NCBI RefSeq assembly: GCF_029981845.1
Contig: NZ_CP104164.1
Span: forward strand, 1,302,001 to 1,366,000
DNA from: Candidatus Bandiella numerosa
Lineage (GTDB): Bacteria > Pseudomonadota > Alphaproteobacteria > Rickettsiales > Midichloriaceae
Reading direction: 5' to 3'
Length of the DNA: 64,000 bases
Under the pieces are notes generated by a model. The model did no database searches, was not told the origin of the DNA, and saw nothing but the letters and a program-made list of their open reading frames with translations. Numbering within the stretch: position 1 is the first letter of the stretch; each line of letters opens with the position of its first letter. Both the position numbers and the translations under genes were made by a program. Positions 1 through 8,418 of this stretch are shown here, in pieces.

Positions 1-2232
1 CTTACCCATCATCGCTAATGGGACTGCTAGACAGTTATAAATTATAGACAAAGTAAAATTTTGTTTTATTAATTTGACGTTTAATTTTGAGGCTTTAAAT
101 ATCATTAAAATACTTAGTAAATTTCCATTATAAATTGCATCCGATACATCCTGGGAAATTGCAATGGAAGTTTTAGGTGAAATTGATGCATATGAGCCTT
201 TTAATGCAACAGAATCATTAAGACCATCTCCTATCATTAACACTTTCTTTCCACACTCTGACAGCTCCTGTATGAAATGGTACTTTTGCTCATAATTTTT
301 TTCACCAAAATAATTTTTGATATCTAACTCTTCAGCTACCTTCTTTACATTATATTTTTTATCTCCTGAAAGTAAAAATACCTCATATTTTGATTGCAAA
401 GATTGCACAACCTGCTTAGCCTCACTTCTAAGTTTATCTTTAAAAATTAGCCTTTTTGGTATGTCATTACCTTTTTTGAACCAAACCTCTAAATAATTAT
501 CCTCATTTTTCTGATCTCCTACATTACACCACAGTTTATTACCTAACCAAATTTCACTATTTTGATATTTTGTATATACCCCTCTTCCTTTTATTTCTTT
601 TATGTCCAAATCTAAAATTGGAGCTTTGTAATTTTTCACAATAGCCTTACATAAAATATGTGCACTCTTTGAAGCCATAGATGCTATAAACAACTTTTCT
701 TGATCATTAAATTCATCAAAATTTAATAACATAGGTTCACCATGCGTCAATGTCCCTGTTTTATCAAAAACAATCGTATCAACCAAATTAGCCCGTTCTA
801 AAAAATCTGACTTTTTAATAAATATACCCTGTTTTATCAACTTAGAAAAAGCTATGATCTGAACCATGGGAACTGCAAGACCAACAGCACAAGGACATGT
901 GATAATTAAAAGTGTAACAGCATTTAACGTAGCATTTATCACGCCAGTTTTTAACCAAATAATGAATGTGATAAGTGCCAGAAATATAATAGCTGGAGTA
1001 AAATACTGGGATAATTTATCTGCAATTTTAACAAATTTTGATTTATTTTTTTCAATATTTTCTACAAGCCTAACTATTTCAGATAATGTGGTTTTTTCAC
1101 CTGCATTTTTGGCTTTTATTTTTAGAGTATTATTGAGATTAATCGTCCCTGCATAAACTAAACAATCCTTCTTTGTGATTATTGAATTGCTTTCACCAGA
1201 TATTATGCTGTTGTCCACTTCGCTTTCACCTTCCACTACCACTCCATCTACAGGAAATTTTTCCCCCGCCCTAACTAACACTAAATCATTTTGCTTTACT
1301 GATTTTGCAGATACACTTATTATGCCACCATCTTTTATTATATTTGCAACGCTCGGCTGCTGAAACATAATGTTTCTTATATTAGATTTTGCATTATTTC
1401 TTGCTTTTAAGTCCAGATATCTCCCAACAAGCAATAAAAATGTCAAACTTGCTGAAGCATCGTAATAAACATATTCGCTCATTCTTATGGTTTCCTGAAC
1501 ACTGATTAAAAGCGTTGCTATGATACTAATTGAAATAGGAACATCAATATTTGTTCTGCCATTTCTTAAAGCTTTATATGAGGAAATCATAAAAATTCTA
1601 GAAGAATATATTATGGATGGTATTCCAATAACACCTGATACTATATGAAATATATATCTAAGATATTCTCCCATACTGTGATTATAGTTACCAATCCACA
1701 CTGCAAATGCAAAAGCCATAATTTGAGCTGATGCAAACCCTGAAACGGCAATGGCTTTCAATAATTCTTTTTCTTTAAGTGTCTCTTGGCCATCTAATAA
1801 TTTAATATCATAGGGTGAAATTTGATACCCTAAATTTAGAACCAAATTTGTTATCTCATTCACATTTATCACCTCACCTTTCCATACAATTTCCAACCTC
1901 CTAGTAGAAAGCGAAAATTTCACCGAGCTGACATAGTCTAGCGATTGCAGTGAATTTTCAATTAACCATACACAAGAACCACATACAATACCATCAACCA
2001 ACAAATGAATTGTGAACTCTCCTTGCTTACCATGGATCACTTCATCAATAAAATTAATTTTATTCTCAAATCCCGAAGCCTTCGGGGGAGATGTATTGTA
2101 AATGTTTCTACAATACTTATAATAATCTTTCAGATGTAATGTATTAATAAGATAATTTGCACTTTTACAACCAACACAACAAAATTTTTCATTTGTTATA
2201 ACCGGTTGATTACAATGCAAACAATTTTTCAT
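1..2232 (-). CDS. ccoI: Cation-translocating P-type ATPase, CcoI/FixI type (partial at C-terminus)
   Basis: The frame is open from an ATG at 2232 to the left edge (744 codons, no stop), so the C-terminus lies outside the window, probably by only a few dozen residues. From the N-terminus I see a Cys-rich zinc-ribbon-like segment (C4xxC7 and FCCVGC near residues 18-22), an HMA-like domain with C84GSC87, then hydrophobic membrane segments. Next come the metal-translocation motif TCPCAVG (Cys446, Cys448), the phosphorylation motif DKTGT (Asp490) and the hinge GDGLND (668-673). These are hallmarks of heavy-metal P1B ATPases. The extra N-terminal Cys-rich segment is typical of the CcoI/FixI subgroup that supplies copper to cbb3 cytochrome oxidase. 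The protein should sit in the inner membrane. No ccoNOP or ccoGHS genes are visible next to it, so the cbb3 role rests on subfamily resemblance. Confidence 0.88.
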   Translation of the reverse strand, partial: MKNCLHCNQPVITNEKFCCVGCKSANYLINTLHLKDYYKYCRNIYNTSPPKASGFENKINFIDEVIHGKQGEFTIHLLVDGIVCGSCVWLIENSLQSLDYVSSVKFSLSTRRLEIVWKGEVINVNEITNLVLNLGYQISPYDIKLLDGQETLKEKELLKAIAVSGFASAQIMAFAFAVWIGNYNHSMGEYLRYIFHIVSGVIGIPSIIYSSRIFMISSYKALRNGRTNIDVPISISIIATLLISVQETIRMSEYVYYDASASLTFLLLVGRYLDLKARNNAKSNIRNIMFQQPSVANIIKDGGIISVSAKSVKQNDLVLVRAGEKFPVDGVVVEGESEVDNSIISGESNSIITKKDCLVYAGTINLNNTLKIKAKNAGEKTTLSEIVRLVENIEKNKSKFVKIADKLSQYFTPAIIFLALITFIIWLKTGVINATLNAVTLLIITCPCAVGLAVPMVQIIAFSKLIKQGIFIKKSDFLERANLVDTIVFDKTGTLTHGEPMLLNFDEFNDQEKLFIASMASKSAHILCKAIVKNYKAPILDLDIKEIKGRGVYTKYQNSEIWLGNKLWCNVGDQKNEDNYLEVWFKKGNDIPKRLIFKDKLRSEAKQVVQSLQSKYEVFLLSGDKKYNVKKVAEELDIKNYFGEKNYEQKYHFIQELSECGKKVLMIGDGLNDSVALKGSYASISPKTSIAISQDVSDAIYNGNLLSILMIFKASKLNVKLIKQNFTLSIIYNCLAVPLAMMGK

Positions 2233-2293
2233 ATTCTACGCTAAAACTTAAGTATTTATATACCCATATTTAGCGCCTAAATTCAATTAATAT

Positions 2294-2704
2294 TTATTTT
2301 TTGATAGAAACTCCATATAGCTCAAGTTTTGAGTTAATTAATTTATAACCCAATTCTCTCGCAATTTTTTCTTTAAGCTTTTCTAAATCTTTATTTTTGA
2401 ATTCTACAATGTTTCCAGTTTCAATATCTACCAGATGAAAATGTTCATTAGCTTTTTTAAATTCTTCATATCTTGCCTTACCTTCTCCAATTTCAAGTTT
2501 TTTAATAAGACCATATTGCTCAAAGAGATTAAGAGTCCTGTAAATAGTTGCTAAACTAATTTTTGAATCTATCTTATTAGCCCTAAAATATAACTCTTCT
2601 ACATCTGGATGATCTGTAGAATTAGACAAAACCTCTGCAATTATCTTCCTTTGACTTGTTAATTTTAAATTTTTTTCTATACAAGCTTTTTCAATATTGT
2701 TCAT
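2294..2704 (-). CDS. fur: Fur-family ferric uptake / metal-responsive regulator
   Basis: A protein of 136 residues from the ATG at 2704; a GTG six bases upstream overlaps the engB stop and is less likely. The N-terminal half is a winged helix with the family pattern LTSQRK...ILATIYR-like (here SLATIYRTLNLFEQYGLI). The C-terminal half is the dimerisation domain with HFHLVDIETGNIVEF, in place of the usual HxHHDHxxC segment. The C-terminal CxxC pairs of many Fur proteins are absent, as is common in alphaproteobacterial Fur/Mur/Irr. It is expected to repress iron or manganese uptake genes. It follows engB by five bases on the same strand, so the two are probably co-transcribed. Which metal (or haem, for Irr) it senses cannot be read from the sequence. 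Confidence 0.88.
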   Translation of the reverse strand: MNNIEKACIEKNLKLTSQRKIIAEVLSNSTDHPDVEELYFRANKIDSKISLATIYRTLNLFEQYGLIKKLEIGEGKARYEEFKKANEHFHLVDIETGNIVEFKNKDLEKLKEKIARELGYKLINSKLELYGVSIKK

Positions 2705-2709
2705 AAGCA

Positions 2710-3306
2710 CTAGATATTTTGAATTATTTTTTCTTTCAATTTCTTTATACCAAATCCTTTAAGACAACTGGTAAACATCGCTCCCTCTATAAAATCAAAA
2801 TTATTAATCATTCTATCAACCGAATCATTTAAATCTTGAAGTTCTAACTTTTTGAGTTTATCAATTTTATTAAATACTAGTAACATACTCGTACCTATAC
2901 TTTTAAAAAAATTCAACAACATTTCATCCTCTTGATCTATACCGCGCCTAGAATCAATTATAAATACTAATTTTTTTAAATTTTCTTTCCTTAATAAGTA
3001 ATCTTCAATTAAATCACTTAGATTTTCTACTACATGCTTAGCTCTTTTTGCATATCCGTGCCCAGGCAAATCAACCAACATCAATTTGTCTCCAAGCTTA
3101 AAATAATTTATTTTTATTGTACTACCAGGAGAATTTGATGTTCTTACTAAATTTTTTCTATTTACTAAGGAATTAATCAAGCTAGATTTACCAACATTTG
3201 ACCTTCCTAAAAATGCTATTTCAGGCAAATTCGATTTCGGGTATTTTCCCTTTTCATTAACGCTATAAAAAAAAATACATTCTTTTTGAAATAAATCCGC
3301 CTTCAT
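2710..3306 (-). CDS. engB: Ribosome biogenesis GTP-binding protein EngB/YsxC
   Basis: 198 residues, the usual length. The GTPase motifs are in order: G1 GRSNVGKSS (about residues 34-42), a switch region with TSNSPGST, G3 DLPGHGYA and G4 NKID. This is the YihA/EngB family, a TRAFAC GTPase that helps assemble the large ribosomal subunit in the cytoplasm. The start ATG at 3306 gives the canonical N-terminus, with an FLGRSNVGKSSLIN-like core after a short strand. It lies upstream of fur on the same strand, with 172 bases of non-coding sequence before ybaB. Confidence 0.95.
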   Translation of the reverse strand: MKADLFQKECIFFYSVNEKGKYPKSNLPEIAFLGRSNVGKSSLINSLVNRKNLVRTSNSPGSTIKINYFKLGDKLMLVDLPGHGYAKRAKHVVENLSDLIEDYLLRKENLKKLVFIIDSRRGIDQEDEMLLNFFKSIGTSMLLVFNKIDKLKKLELQDLNDSVDRMINNFDFIEGAMFTSCLKGFGIKKLKEKIIQNI

Positions 3307-3478
3307 GTAAAATAGTAGCCTATAAATTATAGCGAAATTCTAGCATTAATTTAACACAATGCACATGATAATTTTAAAACGCTATCTCAATTCTTATTTA
3401 ATACAAATTCATGTTCTTAAGGCAAATTCGATTTTAGTAGTTGTTTTAGGCACAATACATAACAAGCATTTTTTATTA

Positions 3479-3790
3479 TTACATCATTCCTTTTAGTATA
3501 TCAGGAGAGATACCCAATTTACTCATCTCTTCATTGCTATATTGCTCTGAATTTTGTTTTGCATTGTTGAATGCAGCAACAATTAAATCCTCTATTATTT
3601 CTGTATCATCAGGATTTACAATACTTTTATCAATTTTAACCTTTTTTACCTCTCCCTTTCCTGTAGTTATAATGGTAACAGCTCCGCCACCCGCAGTACC
3701 TGTAATTTCTTTTGCATCCATAATTTTTTGCAATTCCTGCATTTTTTTCTGCATTGATTGAGCTTGCTTCATCATTTGTTGAATATTCAT
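3479..3790 (-). CDS. ybaB: YbaB/EbfC family nucleoid-associated protein
   Basis: 103 residues, full length for the family. It starts MNIQQMMKQAQSMQKKMQ, the Met/Gln-rich coiled helix of YbaB, and continues with GTAGGGAVT and GKGEVKKVKID, the conserved beta-sheet core. The homodimer binds DNA. In most bacteria ybaB lies directly downstream of dnaX, often with recR following. Here it follows the dnaX tau segment by 10 bases and recR is not present downstream, so the operon has been shortened. Confidence 0.93.
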   Translation of the reverse strand: MNIQQMMKQAQSMQKKMQELQKIMDAKEITGTAGGGAVTIITTGKGEVKKVKIDKSIVNPDDTEIIEDLIVAAFNNAKQNSEQYSNEEMSKLGISPDILKGMM

Positions 3791-3800
3791 AAATACTTAC

Positions 3801-4175
3801 TTATTTGTTATCAATATTGGATAATTTAATAGCATCAATTTCTATTTCTGAAAAGCTTTTAAGTGTTTTTTGAACTAATTCATGATTTATAACTTCTTGC
3901 TTTCTTTTTTCAAAACTCATATTTTCCTGCTCACCGTAATTTATCCCTTTTTTTAAATTATCACTTTCAATCACCCAATTAAAACCCGTTACAGAAATTA
4001 ACTTTGCTTTTATATCTTGTTTGCTAATGTTGTTATTTTTGACTTCTTGAATTTTTATATAACCTTCCTTAAACTCAATAATTGATAAGTCATTTTTAAT
4101 AATATGAAGCAACATCATTTCCATCTTCTCTTCTAAAAAAAGAAATAACTCCTCAATACTACTTAAATTAAAAAG
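3801..4175 (-). CDS. dnaX: DnaX tau-specific C-terminal segment (reached by -1 frame change)
   Basis: This frame continues dnaX after the A9 tract at 4176-4184 and reads LFNLSSIEELFLFLEEK and then MEMMLLHIIKND, ending at 3801. Its character matches the C-terminal domain of alphaproteobacterial DnaX, the tau region that contacts the polymerase alpha subunit. The features are an EELxxLxxEK helix, a DLSIIEF strand, a GFNWVI strand and a final LxxF...EIDAIKL strand. It has an internal ATG at 4124, but the domain homology starts upstream of it, at the slip site. Fused by a -1 shift, the total is about 536 residues, a normal tau length for this group. So this is most likely the tau tail and not a separate gene. 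Confidence 0.75.
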   Translation of the reverse strand, partial: LFNLSSIEELFLFLEEKMEMMLLHIIKNDLSIIEFKEGYIKIQEVKNNNISKQDIKAKLISVTGFNWVIESDNLKKGINYGEQENMSFEKRKQEVINHELVQKTLKSFSEIEIDAIKLSNIDNK

Positions 4176-5410
4176 TTTTTTTTTACGTCCTGTGAGACAT
4201 TAGGTTGAGTAATTTTTGAGCTCCCATCACTATCATCACCTAATGATTTCAAAATCTCCTCAGGAGTAATAGTAAGATTTACGTAAATCATCTTAATGAT
4301 GGTCATTTCAAGTGAAAGCATTTCATTATATGAAATCCTCATATCAACAAAAGCTTTATTCAATATTTGCCAAAATCTTGTTAAAATTATTATTGATGTT
4401 TTTTCTGCTATAAAATTGCATTTTTGCAATTCAAAATCAGACATAATCAGATTTTTAGCATCACCTATTTTACAAAGACTAATCTTGTATGAAATTTCAA
4501 TTAACTCTTGTAAAATCATAAATGGCTCAGCTCCTTTGGTATATAAACCTCTTGCAATACTTAAAGCATCATTTAACTTTCCTGTTAATACTAGATCAAA
4601 TAAATCGTAAACATACTCTAGACTAATAATGCCTAGCATTTGAGTTATTGACTCCAAATCTATAATGCTCTCCTTACACGTAAGTATAGCTTGATCCAAA
4701 AGAGATAAACCATCTCTAGCCGAACCCCCAGCAGCTTTTGAAATCAACATTGAGGCCCTTTCATTAATCTCAAAACCTTCTTTTTTAGCAATACTTTGTA
4801 AATAATTGGCCAATTCTTCAATGGTTAATCTATGTAAATCAAATCTTTGACATCTTGATATAACTGTTAACGGTATTTTTTTTATTTCTGTTGTTGCCAA
4901 AACAAATTTTACGTGCTCTGGCGGTTCTTCCAAAGTTTTTAATAAAGCATTAAAAGCACTATTAGACAACATATGAACCTCATCGATGATATATACCTTA
5001 TATCTGGCTGTAATGGGTTTATATTTAGCATTTTCTATAATTTCTCTAATATCTGCAACTCCTGTGTTGCTTGCTGCATCTATCTCTAAAACATCCTGAT
5101 GTCTACTTTCCTCAATTGACACACAATTTTTACAAGTTAAGCATGGTTCAAAAGTAGGTTTGTTATCTTCATTTTTGGTGCAATTTAATGCTTTTGATAA
5201 TATTCTTGCGAACGTTGTTTTGCCAACACCCCTTATTCCTGTCAATATATAGGCATGATGAATTTTATTATTATCGATAGAATTTTTGATTATTCTAGTA
5301 ACGTGTGATTGAGAAATTATATCACCAAATACTTTCGGCCTATATTTTCTCGCCAATACCTTGTATTCTAGATTCTCATCATCTTTCTTTTCAAATAAGT
5401 TATCTTGCAT
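4163..5410 (-). CDS. dnaX: DNA polymerase III subunit gamma/tau, gamma-like zero-frame product
   Basis: The zero-frame product is 415 residues and contains the whole clamp-loader ATPase. It has the N-terminal YKVLARKYRP motif, Walker A GIRGVGKTT, a four-Cys zinc module (CTK... CLTCKNC), Walker B YIIDEVHML and sensor/SRC motif SRCQRF. The alpha-helical collar domain III follows. It stops just after domain III, which is where E. coli gamma ends. The reading frame passes through an A9 tract at 4184-4176 and terminates within five codons. The -1 frame carries the tau tail. The gene acts in the replisome clamp loader and is followed by ybaB. Confidence 0.92.
   Translation of the reverse strand: MQDNLFEKKDDENLEYKVLARKYRPKVFGDIISQSHVTRIIKNSIDNNKIHHAYILTGIRGVGKTTFARILSKALNCTKNEDNKPTFEPCLTCKNCVSIEESRHQDVLEIDAASNTGVADIREIIENAKYKPITARYKVYIIDEVHMLSNSAFNALLKTLEEPPEHVKFVLATTEIKKIPLTVISRCQRFDLHRLTIEELANYLQSIAKKEGFEINERASMLISKAAGGSARDGLSLLDQAILTCKESIIDLESITQMLGIISLEYVYDLFDLVLTGKLNDALSIARGLYTKGAEPFMILQELIEISYKISLCKIGDAKNLIMSDFELQKCNFIAEKTSIIILTRFWQILNKAFVDMRISYNEMLSLEMTIIKMIYVNLTITPEEILKSLGDDSDGSSKITQPNVSQDVKKNFLI
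4175..4184 (-). promoter_or_regulatory. Slippery site A9-C in dnaX (frameshift or transcriptional slippage)
   Basis: On the coding strand the codons read gta aaa aaa aac, so the tract ends with A-AAA-AAC in the phase needed for tandem -1 slippage. Nine consecutive A residues are also long enough for RNA polymerase slippage, the mechanism known for Thermus dnaX (A9). Adding one A or slipping -1 joins the clamp-loader frame to the tau frame. An AGGA stands about six bases before the heptamer and could act as an internal Shine-Dalgarno stimulator as in E. coli dnaX. I see no strong downstream hairpin. Confidence 0.65.
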
Positions 5411-5515
5411 AATACAGACACATAAATTTAAACATATATAAGTTGAATTTTAATACAAGTTTGATAATAAAGAAAAATTTACAAAAGTACACAAGCTAAT
5501 TGTATAATTTTAAGA

Positions 5516-5630
5516 GCTCATTAAATCTATGGCTGTAGACAATGAATTTTTTTTTATGGAACTATTTCTTTTAAACAATTTTATATTCTAATGAAAAAGT
5601 TCAGCTACTACAGTGTTACTGGGCTTTTTT
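5516..5630 (+). ncRNA. Candidate small RNA or untranslated leader upstream of alaS
   Basis: A consensus -10 (TATAAT, 5503-5508) with a weak -35 (TTTACA at 5478 with 19-base spacing) would start a transcript near 5516. It would end at the strong intrinsic terminator at 5594-5630, giving about 115 nt. There is no ORF with a credible start in it. The 9-bp inverted repeat aatctatgg / ccatagatt at 5524 and 5640 flanks most of it. alaS has its own promoter after the terminator, so this looks like a separate short transcript. I cannot assign it to a known RNA family; an attenuated alaS leader is the alternative. Confidence 0.4.
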
Positions 5631-5633
5631 ATT
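5594..5633 (+). terminator. Intrinsic terminator
   Basis: The sequences aaaaagttcag and ctgggcttttt form an 11-bp stem (two G-U pairs) around a 14-base loop, and the right arm runs into T6 followed by A and T8. This is a strong rho-independent terminator on the plus strand. It ends a transcript that begins upstream in the same intergenic region, since the nearest upstream gene (dnaX) is on the other strand. Confidence 0.7.
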
Positions 5634-5695
5634 TTTTTTCCATAGATTGTAGACAGGATCTTAATTCACAGTTATATTAATTATTGGCTTTTCTG

Positions 5696-5724
5696 TTTAC
5701 CTAAAACACAGATTATATTATATT
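5696..5724 (+). promoter_or_regulatory. Probable sigma-70-type promoter of alaS
   Basis: TTTACC and TATATT are separated by exactly 17 bases, about 30 bases upstream of the alaS ATG at 5755. The expected start site is near 5731. The call rests on hexamer match and spacing only, in an AT-rich background. Confidence 0.45.
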
Positions 5725-5754
5725 CTGGCTAACTGAAATTATCGCCGTTTGCAA

Positions 5755-8325
5755 ATGTTACTTAATGATATTAGAGAATCTTTTTTAAATTATTTTCAAA
5801 AAAATAATCATAAAATTTTAGCTTCCTCTACTCTGATTCCACACAATGACCCTACCCTTTTATTTACTAATTCAGGTATGGTTCAATTTAAAAATCAATT
5901 TACAGGTAAAGAAAAAATAGAATATCCAAGGGTTGCCACTTCTCAAAAATGTATTCGTGCAGGCGGAAAGCACAACGATCTTGAAAATGTTGGATTTACC
6001 GCTAGACACCATACATTTTTTGAAATGCTGGGTAATTTTTCATTCGGAGATTATTTTAAAGAAAAAGCAATATTTTATGCGTGGGAATATTTAACTAAAG
6101 AGTTACAAATAGATAAGAAAAAACTATATATCACAGTATATCATGAAGATATTGAAGCACTGAACTTATGGAAAAAAATTAGTAACTTCAGTGATGACAA
6201 AATAATTAAAATTAAAACAAATGATAATTTTTGGTCAATGGGAGACGTAGGTCCATGTGGACCATGTTCAGAAATTTTTTATGATCACGGAGAAAAATAT
6301 TTTGGAGGACTTCCAGGAACAAAAGATGAAAATGGTGACAGGTACGTTGAGATATGGAATTTAGTTTTTATGCAATATGAAAAATTAAAATCTGGTGATC
6401 AAATCAATCTTCCAAAACCTTCAATAGACACAGGCATGGGTCTAGAAAGAATTAGCGCTGTTATGCAAGGAGTGAATGACAATTATGACACAGATTTATT
6501 TAAGAAATTAATAAATGCAATAATTGAACTTACTGGTAATAACCAAAAAATTGTTTCTAATAAAGTAATAGCTGACCATATTCGTTCTTCATGTTTTTTA
6601 ATTGCGGATGGAGTTTTACCATCAAATGAAGGCAGAGGATATGTTTTAAGAAGAATAATGAGAAGAGCAATGAGGCATGTTCACAACATAGAGTATGACA
6701 ATAATTTATTGTCAAAAATAGCTCCCATTTTTATTAGTGAAATGAAAAGCTCCTACCCTGAATTATTAGAAGCAAGAGATTTGATAATCTCAACTTTGAA
6801 TATGGAAGAGGAACGCTTTAAAAATACCTTAAAAAATGGCTTAAAGTATTTAAATGAGGAGATAGATTATCTGCCTAAAGATGGTATTTTGAGTGGAATA
6901 AAAGCATTTAAATTATACGATACTTATGGTTTTCCACTTGATTTAACGGTTGATATTTTGAAAGAAAGAAATTTACAACTTGACCATCAAGGTTTTGAAA
7001 CTGCCATGCAAGAACAAAAGATTAGAGCTAAAGCTAATTGGAGTGGCAGTGGAGAAATAGGAATTTCGCCTATTTGGTATGATATATATGATAAATTTGG
7101 AAGTACCGAATTTATAAGAAAGGAGAATGCTAATTTTGTAGGAAAAATTCAAGCAATCATAGTAAATGATAAATCAGTAGGATTTGCAAATGATGGAGAG
7201 AAAGCTGTAATTATCACTGATCAAACACCGTTTTATGCAGAATGTGGTGGGCAGATTGGAGATAAGGGTTTAATCAACAATAGTAAAATTTATGATACAA
7301 AACTATTTGTAGGAAAAATACATGGACATTTCGTTCATTTATCGGAAAAATTAAATGTGGGAGATGAAGTAAAATTATTAGTAAATTATGAATTAAGAAA
7401 CAAGATTAAAGCTAATCATTCAGCCACTCACCTTTTACATTTTGCTCTAAGGAATAATTTGGGAAAACATGTAGTTCAAAAGGGTTCCTTAGTAAATGAT
7501 GAAAAATTAAGATTTGATTTTACACATAACAAAGGTTTGACCAAAGCGGAGCTAATAGAAGTAGAAAAATTGGTGAACACCATGATCATTGCAAATAAAA
7601 GGATCTCAACCAACTTAATGAATATTGATAATGCAAAGAAATGTGGCGCAATGGCACTTTTTGGTGAAAAATATGACGATGAGGTTAGGGTTATTTCAAT
7701 GGGGGATTCAATTGAGTTATGTGGCGGTACTCATGCAAATTATACTGGAGAGATAGGGTTATTTGCAATATCATCTGAAGAGTCAATTGCTGCAGGTGTT
7801 AGAAGAATTGAAGCGTTAACCGGCATTAAAGCGCTAGATTATTTTAGAAACAAAGCTGATAAAACTGAAGAAATTGTACAATTGCTAAGATGTAAAGAAG
7901 AAAATATAGTTAACGATGTATCTAATTTGCAAAATCAAATCAAGAGTTTAACAAAGATTAATGAGCAATGCAAAAATGAATTACTACTTCTCAGACTAGA
8001 AGAAATTAGTGTAAATGATAACAAAATTTTGTTATTAAAATTGAATGAGCAGAAAGTAGACCTCAAAAGTATTTATGATAGCCTTAAAAACAATGCCAAA
8101 TCTGTTATAGTATTAATTAATACGGATAAATCTAACAATAAAACTTCTCTTCTAATCGGCGTCTCAAAAGATATATTACCTCAATATAATGCCAAAGAAT
8201 TGCTTCAAAAATGTTTTGATATTATTGATGGAAATGGAGGTGGAAATTCTGATTTTGCCCAAGCCAGCGGTAAAAATATAAATGTAGAAGAAAAAATCCT
8301 TAATATTGTTAAAAATTCACTATAA
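5755..8325 (+). CDS. alaS: Alanyl-tRNA synthetase
   Basis: 856 residues from the ATG at 5755; an in-frame TTG at 5749 is possible but less likely. The N-terminal class II core starts with MLLNDIRESFLNYF and has RHHTFFEMLGNFSFGDYF (motif 2) and GMGLER (motif 3). The editing domain carries the zinc/catalytic HxxxH (HSATHLLH) and CGGTH motifs. The C-Ala domain with GGGNSDFAQASG closes the protein. It charges tRNA-Ala and clears mischarged Ser/Gly in the cytoplasm. Length and all key motifs are intact. It is monocistronic here, facing the convergent MFS-HD gene downstream. Confidence 0.97.
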   Translation: MLLNDIRESFLNYFQKNNHKILASSTLIPHNDPTLLFTNSGMVQFKNQFTGKEKIEYPRVATSQKCIRAGGKHNDLENVGFTARHHTFFEMLGNFSFGDYFKEKAIFYAWEYLTKELQIDKKKLYITVYHEDIEALNLWKKISNFSDDKIIKIKTNDNFWSMGDVGPCGPCSEIFYDHGEKYFGGLPGTKDENGDRYVEIWNLVFMQYEKLKSGDQINLPKPSIDTGMGLERISAVMQGVNDNYDTDLFKKLINAIIELTGNNQKIVSNKVIADHIRSSCFLIADGVLPSNEGRGYVLRRIMRRAMRHVHNIEYDNNLLSKIAPIFISEMKSSYPELLEARDLIISTLNMEEERFKNTLKNGLKYLNEEIDYLPKDGILSGIKAFKLYDTYGFPLDLTVDILKERNLQLDHQGFETAMQEQKIRAKANWSGSGEIGISPIWYDIYDKFGSTEFIRKENANFVGKIQAIIVNDKSVGFANDGEKAVIITDQTPFYAECGGQIGDKGLINNSKIYDTKLFVGKIHGHFVHLSEKLNVGDEVKLLVNYELRNKIKANHSATHLLHFALRNNLGKHVVQKGSLVNDEKLRFDFTHNKGLTKAELIEVEKLVNTMIIANKRISTNLMNIDNAKKCGAMALFGEKYDDEVRVISMGDSIELCGGTHANYTGEIGLFAISSEESIAAGVRRIEALTGIKALDYFRNKADKTEEIVQLLRCKEENIVNDVSNLQNQIKSLTKINEQCKNELLLLRLEEISVNDNKILLLKLNEQKVDLKSIYDSLKNNAKSVIVLINTDKSNNKTSLLIGVSKDILPQYNAKELLQKCFDIIDGNGGGNSDFAQASGKNINVEEKILNIVKNSL

Positions 8326-8418
8326 ATAATCACATGGCATGGGTATTACCCTCGAAAATTTTGATTTTTCTTTACAATAAGTATTTTAAGGTGCATGCAG
8401 ATGATCACAACTCCGTTC

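Noticed and set aside
866..1363. Two plus-strand ORFs opposite the copper ATPase
   Set aside because: The minus-strand frame carries CPC and DKTGT motifs in one continuous frame; the plus-strand ORFs are shadows.
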